This document shows positions 7,949 through 11,855 of a DNA stretch of 11,855 nucleotides, one piece after another. Numbering within the stretch: the first letter of the stretch is position 1; the number at the start of each line of letters is the position of its first letter. The position numbers and the translations under genes were made by a program. The stretch is from an uncultured Alphaproteobacteria bacterium (GTDB lineage: Bacteria > Pseudomonadota > Alphaproteobacteria > Caulobacterales > Hyphomonadaceae), in contig CAIKXW010000412.1 in the NCBI GenBank assembly GCA_903831485.1, positions 1-11,855 on the forward strand, read 5' to 3'. Under the pieces are notes generated by a model. It was not told the DNA's origin. It saw only the letters and a list, made by a program, of their open reading frames with translations, and searched no databases.

Positions 7949-8320
7949 TCAAGGCTCGGGGTATTGCCGCAGGCGTTTTAAAAGCTCCTGCCGGACCTTC
8001 CATGGCTTGAAGCTCGCGTGCAGGCGCGAGAGCCAGTGACTGTTGACGGCGAGGTAGGGCTGGCCGAGTTCGCGCGAGCTGGGGAGGATCTTCCGCGAGA
8101 GCACGTCGATCACATGCGCAATCTCCTCTGGCGAGGCGAAGACAAGCGAACGGCCGCGATGGTCGATGAACCAGACCGGATAGCCCTTGCCGTGGACTGG
8201 ACGCGGGCAGGGCGGATCGAACACAGTGGCCGACCAGTAGGGCCCATCCACCGCGCGATGCGCCCAGGGCGTGATGGGCGTGCGGATGGGGTTGTCGCGG
8301 TATTCGATGCGCATCTGCAT
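7949..8320 (-). CDS. conserved-looking hypothetical protein
   Basis: A 123-aa protein I cannot assign to a named family. It has no signal peptide or membrane span. Visible features are a Pro/Trp/His-rich N-terminal half (PITPWAHRAVDGPYWS, FDPPCPRPVHGKGYPVWFID), a central helix ASPEEIAHVIDVLSRKI, and a basic C-terminal helix LHASFKPWKVRQELLKRLRQY. The composition looks like real coding sequence rather than a shadow, and no competing reading frame is convincing. The start is uncertain: ATG 8320 and ATG 8314 (MQMRIEY) both lack a Shine-Dalgarno sequence, so the message may be leaderless. It is divergent from the MmcQ-like gene with 15 bp between start codons, and it lies upstream of the broken BLUF gene on the same strand. 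Confidence 0.7.
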   Translation of the reverse strand: MQMRIEYRDNPIRTPITPWAHRAVDGPYWSATVFDPPCPRPVHGKGYPVWFIDHRGRSLVFASPEEIAHVIDVLSRKILPSSRELGQPYLAVNSHWLSRLHASFKPWKVRQELLKRLRQYPEP

Positions 8321-8335
8321 ATGTGAGGGATCGCG

Positions 8336-8722
8336 ATGGCGAAGGTTTCCGTCAAGCAGGCCGAGAAGAAGCTGATCGCATTCGCGCTGAATTGTCCCGA
8401 CGCCGTGCTGCAGCATCCTTGGGGCCACGACGCCGTCAAGGTAAGGGGCAAGATGTTCGCGGCGTTTGGCGGGGCCGAGAATCCGAAAGCGTTCTCGATG
8501 ACAGTGAAACTGCCGGTCTCGTCGGAAATGGCGTTGACGTTGGCGTGGGCCGAGCCGACGGGATACGGGCTTGGAAAGTCTGGCTGGGTGACAGCGCGGC
8601 TGGCTGCGGGCAGCGACGTCGATTTGGATACGATGAAAGGCTGGATCGACCAGAGCTATCGCGCGGTGGCGCCCAAGGCGCTGGTGAAGCCACTGGCCGC
8701 CATTGCGCCGAAGGCGCGCTGA
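8336..8722 (+). CDS. MmcQ/YjbR family protein
   Basis: A 128-aa protein of the MmcQ/YjbR (CyaY-like fold) family. Members are often annotated as DNA-binding, though biochemical roles are poorly known. Family features present are an N-terminal helix, then the block LNCPDAVLQHPWGHDAVKV (conserved P and WGH), the strand KMFAAFGG, FSMTVKLPV, the block GYGLGKSGWVTARL, and a C-terminal helix with IDQSYRAVAPKAL. The length is normal. The start at ATG 8336 is supported by GAGGGA a few bases upstream. It converges with the AI-2E-type permease gene; 12 bp separate the two stop codons. Confidence 0.9.
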   Translation: MAKVSVKQAEKKLIAFALNCPDAVLQHPWGHDAVKVRGKMFAAFGGAENPKAFSMTVKLPVSSEMALTLAWAEPTGYGLGKSGWVTARLAAGSDVDLDTMKGWIDQSYRAVAPKALVKPLAAIAPKAR

Positions 8723-8734
8723 ACGCCCCTTGGA

Positions 8735-9979
8735 TCAGACAACGGCGCCCTGCGCCTTGATTGCATCGCCCTCAGTTGCTTCTGGCTCGTGGCTGCCTAG
8801 CTTGCGGTGTGGGATGGTCTGCGCGGCGATTTCGTCCTTGATGCGGGTGTCGCGGACAAGCGGCGCGCCGATAAGGGCGCCGATGACGCGCAGCGGCGGG
8901 GTGTGATCGCAGATCACCTTGAACATGATCAGTAGCGGCAGCGCGACCACGCCGCCGATCGGGCCCCACAGCCAGATCCAGAACGACACGACGAGGATGA
9001 TGGCCAGCGGGTTGAGCGTCATGCGCTTGCCGACGACGGTTGGCGTGATGATGTTGGCCTCGAGAAAGCTGATCGCCATGAAGGCGAGCAGGGGGAAGGA
9101 CGCTTCTATCAGCGTCTCGAATGTCGCGAGGCCCGCCATGCCCAGCAGGCCCATCATGATGGCGGGGCCGAGGAAGGGAATGAAGTTGGTGATGAAGGCG
9201 AGGCCGCCCCACATTATCGGTTCGGGCAAGCCGAGTTGCCAGCAGGCGAGTCCTGCGCCGACGCCAACGACGAGATTGATGATCGAGAATGTCAGCATGT
9301 AGCCGGTGACGCGTCGCCCGACATCGCGGAAGACGCGGGCAGCGCGCACGCGGCCGGCCAGCGTCCGCAGGAAGGCGATGTACTTGATGCGGAATTCCTC
9401 GCGGGTCAGCAGGAGGAAGAAGCACAGGACGAAAACGAAGCCAGTCTGGACGACTGCGCCGCCTGCAGTCGCCATGATCGAGCTGGCGAGGCCTTGCTCC
9501 TGCATGACGACCCTACGCGACGCCGGCGTCTCGGGATCGACGATGCTGAGACCTTCGACCTCCTTCGATATGTCCGTGAGCGGCTTCAACGGAGCCTGCA
9601 GTTCCTGAAGGTGGCGTTCGGCGCGCTTCATCATCGCGGGCGCGTCTTCCATGAGACGCGAGGCGGGTTCGGCGATCAGGGAAAACGCCATCCAGGCGAC
9701 GAACCCTGCGGTAACCAGGCTGAATACGGCTGCGAGCGGCCGCGGTATCCAGATCATCTCGAGCAGGCGGCATAGCGGCGCCAGCAGGACTGCAAACACC
9801 AGCGCCATGGCAATCGGCACGACGAAGCCCTGACCGGCGCGGAGCGCGACGCAAACGGCAAGCACGCCCATTACGGCGAGGCTTACGGCGGATACGAGTT
9901 GGGGATTGCGCCCGACGATCAGGAAAGGCTCCTGAGCGGCGATGCCCGCAAAGTTCGAAGCGCGCTTACGTCTTGCCAT
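8735..9979 (-). CDS. AI-2E transporter family (PerM/TqsA-like) permease
   Basis: A 414-aa inner-membrane protein with about seven to eight hydrophobic segments. Two or three spans lie near residues 30-110. A long amphipathic periplasmic or cytoplasmic helical region follows (MEDAPAMMKRAERHLQELQ). The C-terminal spans carry the family signatures NFIPFLGPAIMM and SFLEANIITPTVVGKRMTLNP, followed by WIWLWGPIGGVVALPLL. Members export autoinducer-2 or act in sodium/proton exchange, so the substrate here cannot be named. The start at ATG 9979 (MARRKRASNF) is preferred because a positively charged N-terminus precedes the first span. The longer frame upstream to 10315 overlaps the divergent lipoprotein gene and is unlike the family. 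The C-terminal tail after the last span is charged. Confidence 0.92.
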   Translation of the reverse strand: MARRKRASNFAGIAAQEPFLIVGRNPQLVSAVSLAVMGVLAVCVALRAGQGFVVPIAMALVFAVLLAPLCRLLEMIWIPRPLAAVFSLVTAGFVAWMAFSLIAEPASRLMEDAPAMMKRAERHLQELQAPLKPLTDISKEVEGLSIVDPETPASRRVVMQEQGLASSIMATAGGAVVQTGFVFVLCFFLLLTREEFRIKYIAFLRTLAGRVRAARVFRDVGRRVTGYMLTFSIINLVVGVGAGLACWQLGLPEPIMWGGLAFITNFIPFLGPAIMMGLLGMAGLATFETLIEASFPLLAFMAISFLEANIITPTVVGKRMTLNPLAIILVVSFWIWLWGPIGGVVALPLLIMFKVICDHTPPLRVIGALIGAPLVRDTRIKDEIAAQTIPHRKLGSHEPEATEGDAIKAQGAVV

Positions 9980-10171
9980 GTTTGCTGTCCGCCCGGGTCC
10001 GGTGTTCCAACGCGGCGCGGCCCGGCGGGGTTCCATTGTGCGCCGCGGGGCGATGCGATGCAGCTTCCGACCGGTCCCGAGGCTGGCCCAGGCGCGTAAA
10101 GGCGTGTATCGTGTTCGCCAGCCGTTCAGGCAGAAAGAGACAGCCTGCGCGTCCCTGACGAGAGAAGTCCC

Positions 10172-10585
10172 ATGATGAAAAACGCCAAGTTTCTCTTCGC
10201 CGCCACTGCAGCCGCGCTGCTCGCCGGTTGCGCTACACCGCCAGTCGACACGGCAGACGCCAAGCCTGACCCACGGCAGGGCGAGGAGGTCAACAACATC
10301 TGCTTCGCCCAGCAAATCCGCAACTGGCGTGAAAACGACAATCGCTCCGTGATCGTCGAGGCGAGGTTGAACGACGAATACAAGCTGGAGCTGATCGGGA
10401 CGTGCAATCCGCGCGACGCGTTCCTAAATATCGGCCTGGTGTCACGGGGCGGCAGCTCCTGCCTGTCGACCGGGGACAAGCTGGTGACCGATGCACGCTA
10501 CAATGATGGCTCTTGCAGCATCCGGCGCATCTACAAGTGGAACAAGGATGCGGTTCCGGCCGTGGCTGGCGCGACCGCAGGTTGA
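10172..10585 (+). CDS. small lipoprotein, DUF6491-like
   Basis: A 137-aa predicted lipoprotein. The signal peptide MMKNAKFLFAATAAALLAGC ends in a good lipobox (LAGC), with Cys20 as the lipid site. The mature part holds CFAQQIRNWRENDNRSVIVE, then ARLNDEYKLELIGTC, CSIRRIYKW and several cysteines, which resembles the DUF6491 family of unknown function. Cysteines at about 44, 73, 94 and 107 could form disulfides in the periplasm (inference). Start codons at 10172 and 10175 are adjacent; AGAGAAG lies just upstream and suits 10175 slightly better, a difference of one residue. It is divergent from the permease gene, with 192 bp between them that shows no clear promoter boxes to me. Confidence 0.85.
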   Translation: MMKNAKFLFAATAAALLAGCATPPVDTADAKPDPRQGEEVNNICFAQQIRNWRENDNRSVIVEARLNDEYKLELIGTCNPRDAFLNIGLVSRGGSSCLSTGDKLVTDARYNDGSCSIRRIYKWNKDAVPAVAGATAG

Positions 10586-10623
10586 ACGCCACGCACTTCT
10601 CTTCTCCGACGTGAGGATAGAAA

Positions 10624-10652
10624 AGGCCCGGGAAGCGATGCTTCCCGGGCCT
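10624..10652 (-). terminator. strong hairpin terminator
   Basis: A perfect 13-bp stem: AGGCCCGGGAAGC at 10624-10636, loop GAT, GCTTCCCGGGCCT at 10640-10652. Read leftward, the stem is followed by TTTTCTATCC, an intrinsic-terminator T-tract that would end transcription of the PRC-barrel gene. Read rightward, it follows the DUF6491-like gene but the tail CGTCTTCA is weak. It probably serves both convergent genes, best on the minus strand. Confidence 0.8.
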
Positions 10653-10660
10653 CGTCTTCA

Positions 10661-10703
10661 GGTGGACCGGGCGGGCTGCACGTCCACCCGGTCCGCCGGA
10701 CCG
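10661..10703. repeat. overlapping GC-rich inverted repeats
   Basis: Several short complementary pairs overlap here: GGTGGAC 10661-10667 with GTCCACC 10682-10688, GGACCGGG 10664-10671 with CCCGGTCC 10687-10694, and CGGTCCG 10689-10695 with CGGACCG 10697-10703. They cannot all form at once, so alternative folds are possible in the 3' region of the PRC-barrel transcript. No function is evident. Confidence 0.4.
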
Positions 10704-10753
10704 CGATCAGGTTGGACCCAGAGATCACGGTCCGGAGCGCGTGGGGCCGGCGG

Positions 10754-11122
10754 CTACTGCCAGTAGCGGGGGGCCTTGTAGTAGTCGTATACTTCGTCGC
10801 GCAGCGTGGTGTTGCCATCGCCGCGCGTCAGCTCGTCGATGCCGTCGGAGGGGGCAGCTTCGAGCTGCTCCTTCGTCATGCTGACGACATAGCCATCCCG
10901 GCCCTTCTCGTAGTCGAGCGTGGACCACGGAAGCGGGTGGAACTTTTCGTTCATGCCGAGGAAGCCGCCAAAGCCGACGACTGCGAACGTGATGTTGTTG
11001 GAAGACTTGTCGAGAACGACGTCCTCGACCTTGCCGATCTTGTCGCCGGACGGATTGTAGACGTTCGTGCCGATGACCTTGGTTGCGCGGATAGCGCTCG
11101 TGTGGCCGGTTGTCGTAACCAT
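10754..11122 (-). CDS. PRC-barrel domain protein
   Basis: A 122-aa soluble protein with a single PRC-barrel beta-barrel domain. After a short N-terminus (MVTTTGHTSAIRATKVIG) comes the typical NPSGDKIGKVEDVVLDKSS, then ITFAVVGFGGFLGMNEKFH and PLPWSTLDYEKGRDGYVV. The C-terminal helix is MTKEQLEAAPSD. Stand-alone proteins of this type are common in alphaproteobacteria, often linked to stress or envelope adaptation, with no agreed biochemical role. The start at 11122 is decided by AAGGAA about seven bases upstream; an ATG further upstream (11167) lacks support. It is divergent from the truncated glycosyltransferase and ends about 100 bp before the hairpin terminator. Confidence 0.92.
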   Translation of the reverse strand: MVTTTGHTSAIRATKVIGTNVYNPSGDKIGKVEDVVLDKSSNNITFAVVGFGGFLGMNEKFHPLPWSTLDYEKGRDGYVVSMTKEQLEAAPSDGIDELTRGDGNTTLRDEVYDYYKAPRYWQ

Positions 11123-11317
11123 GGAAGTTCCTTTCAGGCAGGGAGTTGCCGAGACAGAACGTGGCAATCCGCCATCGGTTGCGTGACGCTCCGATATCAG
11201 TTGCAGGCGCCGGAGCGCGGGCCTGTGCGGGTTAGCGCAGGAAAGCGAAGCGCTTGTCAGTGTAGTTTCAGGCGCAAGCCATTTCCTCGTGATGGCGCAT
11301 GGCTTGCACCTTGCGGG

Positions 11318-11338
11318 TCATGGTCCCGGAAACCATGA
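11318..11338 (+). promoter_or_regulatory. hairpin over the glycosyltransferase start codon
   Basis: TCATGGT at 11318-11324 pairs perfectly with ACCATGA at 11332-11338, around a 7-nt loop CCCGGAA. The start codon chosen for the glycosyltransferase (11335) lies in the right arm and the only GGA-type ribosome-binding bases lie in the loop. Such a fold could restrain initiation. At seven base pairs it may be chance. Confidence 0.3.
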
Positions 11339-11619
11339 TTTCAGTGCGCGATCGCAATGTGCCCGGTCGCAACGCGCCCGGTCGCGATGTGGATGTGTGC
11401 GTGTGCACCTTCCGACGTCCTTCGGTCGCGCGTCTGCTTGCTTCGCTGGCGAGCCAGGACTTGCCGGCCGCAACGCGCTTGCGGGTGATTGTAGCGGACA
11501 ATGATGACATCCCATCCGCGCGCGAGACAGTGATGCGCGCGTTCGCGGACCTTGGACTCGAGGGCGTTTACCTTCATGCGCCGGCCCGGAATATTTCGAT
11601 CGCGCGCAATGCCTGCTGA
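11335..11619 (+). pseudogene. glycosyltransferase family 2 (ExoM-like), truncated by IS insertion
   Basis: 94 codons of the N-terminus of a GT2 nucleotide-sugar glycosyltransferase. DVDVCVCTFRRPSVARLLAS is the first strand and loop of the GT-A fold. VIVADNDD is the second strand, and ARNISIARNAC is the start of the conserved region that normally leads to the DDE/DxD metal-binding site. The frame stops at TGA 11617-11619, which is also the first three bases of the IS3-type element. The catalytic half is therefore missing from this piece and may continue beyond the element, outside the window. ATG 11335 is my start choice; in-frame ATGs at 11299 and 11320 also exist. Codons 7-15 carry a 15-bp tandem repeat. 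Relatives build exopolysaccharide. Confidence 0.8.
11353..11391 (+). repeat. 15-bp tandem repeat
   Basis: Two units, CGCAATGTGCCCGGT (11353-11367) and CGCAACGCGCCCGGT (11368-11382), differ at two bases and are followed by a partial third, CGCGATGTG. They keep the reading frame and encode RNVPG-RNAPG-RDV at the start of the glycosyltransferase. This is a likely slippage product in a poorly conserved N-terminus. Confidence 0.6.
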
Positions 11620-11650
11620 TCGGCCCCCATCGAGTGGTCCAAGTCGATTG

Positions 11651-11855
11651 TTAGTTCATCATCAGCTCTGACGCTAGCCGGGGCATGGCCGGCGGAGCGC
11701 TTGCGCGACGCGGAGCCGGCCATGCTCCGGCTAGCGCCGGTACGAACACCTCCGGAGCAGGCGCACGATATCCGAGCGATGCATGAGGCCGCACTGTGTT
11801 GAAGTGCCGACGCCAGGCCTCGATGATCACGCGAGCCTCTGCGAGGGAATAGAAG
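11651..11855 (-). CDS. IS3-family transposase OrfB, C-terminal fragment
   Basis: The last 67 codons of a DDE integrase-core (rve) transposase; the 5' part lies beyond the window. FYSLAEARVIIEAWRRHFNT and RPHASLGYRAPAPE are the characteristic end of the IS3-family OrfB, just after the catalytic glutamate, which is outside the window. Beyond the usual end, about 25 extra residues rich in Ala and Pro (about 39-61 of this fragment) are encoded by a DNA palindrome, and the frame closes with SELMMN and TAA at 11651-11653. The product would catalyse cut and transfer of the element's own ends. Whether the full gene is intact cannot be judged here. Confidence 0.85.
   Translation of the reverse strand, partial: FYSLAEARVIIEAWRRHFNTVRPHASLGYRAPAPEVFVPALAGAWPAPRRASAPPAMPRLASELMMN
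11672..11736. repeat. palindromic element inside the transposase gene
   Basis: Two 22-nt arms, at 11672-11693 and 11715-11736, are reverse complements with a single mismatch. They begin CGCTAGCCGG and enclose a 21-nt G/C-rich spacer. The palindrome lies wholly within the transposase frame without breaking it. It looks like a REP- or MITE-like unit, or a strong stem at the 3' end of the transposase message. Confidence 0.7.

Larger units (their letters stand above)
11617..11855 (-). mobile_element. IS3-family insertion sequence, partial (3' end)
   Basis: From 11617 the sequence changes from glycosyltransferase to a terminal segment TGATCGGCCCCCATCGAGTG, which begins with TG as IS3-family inverted repeats do. 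The transposase C-terminus follows on the opposite strand. The element runs off the right edge, so the other inverted repeat, the target duplication and OrfA cannot be seen. The edge is set by where glycosyltransferase homology stops and could shift by a few bases. Confidence 0.8.

Noticed and set aside
8711..8758. AAGGCGC...GCGCCTT inverted repeat between the convergent MmcQ-like and permease genes
   Set aside because: The 7-bp arms are separated by about 34 bases, lie within the coding ends and have no T-run, so a terminator call is not justified.
9980..10315. N-terminal extension of the AI-2E permease to 10315
   Set aside because: The extension would overlap the divergent lipoprotein gene, has no membrane or family similarity, and ATG 9979 gives a normal N-terminus.

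Overview
The window is a GC-rich, densely packed chromosomal segment of an alphaproteobacterium. Support comes from the strong G/C preference at third codon positions, the xseB-ispA-dxs order typical of that class, and the residue style of LepB, Dxs and IspA. A Caulobacterales/Hyphomonadaceae-like host is my best inference from protein flavour only; I could not run a search.

Layout. Bases 1-115 are a leader with a perfect 11-bp hairpin just upstream of the ribosome binding site of lepB (signal peptidase I, 116-1045). A CelD/BioF2-type GNAT-fold protein follows (1155-2339), then a SixA-like histidine phosphatase (2424-3059). The isoprenoid block comes next: xseB (3137-3388), ispA (3425-4330, GTG start) and dxs (4361-6274). 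Dxs makes the first committed MEP-pathway metabolite and IspA condenses the C5 products to farnesyl diphosphate, so this block supplies quinone and cell-wall lipid-carrier precursors. dxs runs tail-to-tail, with 3 bp between stop codons, into a leftward group: an unrecognised 349-aa lipoprotein (6278-7327), a BLUF blue-light sensor gene broken by one in-frame stop (7428-7883), and an unrecognised 123-aa protein (7949-8320). The last of these is divergent from a MmcQ/YjbR-family gene (8336-8722) with 15 bp between the start codons. An AI-2E/PerM-type permease (8735-9979, leftward), a DUF6491-type small lipoprotein (10172-10585), a strong hairpin terminator, and a leftward PRC-barrel protein (10754-11122) follow.

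The right end is accessory. The N-terminal third of a GT2 (ExoM-like) glycosyltransferase (11335-11619) stops abruptly where an IS3-family element begins. The terminal TGA of the element supplies the stop codon. The rest of the element, including the C-terminus of its transposase, runs leftward and leaves the window at 11855. An imperfect 22-nt-arm palindrome lies inside the transposase reading frame.

Most of the window is ordinary housekeeping DNA. I see no new multi-gene defence or biosynthetic system. The points most worth checking are the single-stop BLUF gene with all four photocycle residues intact, the IS insertion that truncates the glycosyltransferase, and the palindrome embedded in the transposase tail. 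No gene-free stretch exceeds 300 bases, and no tRNA, rRNA or CRISPR was seen.
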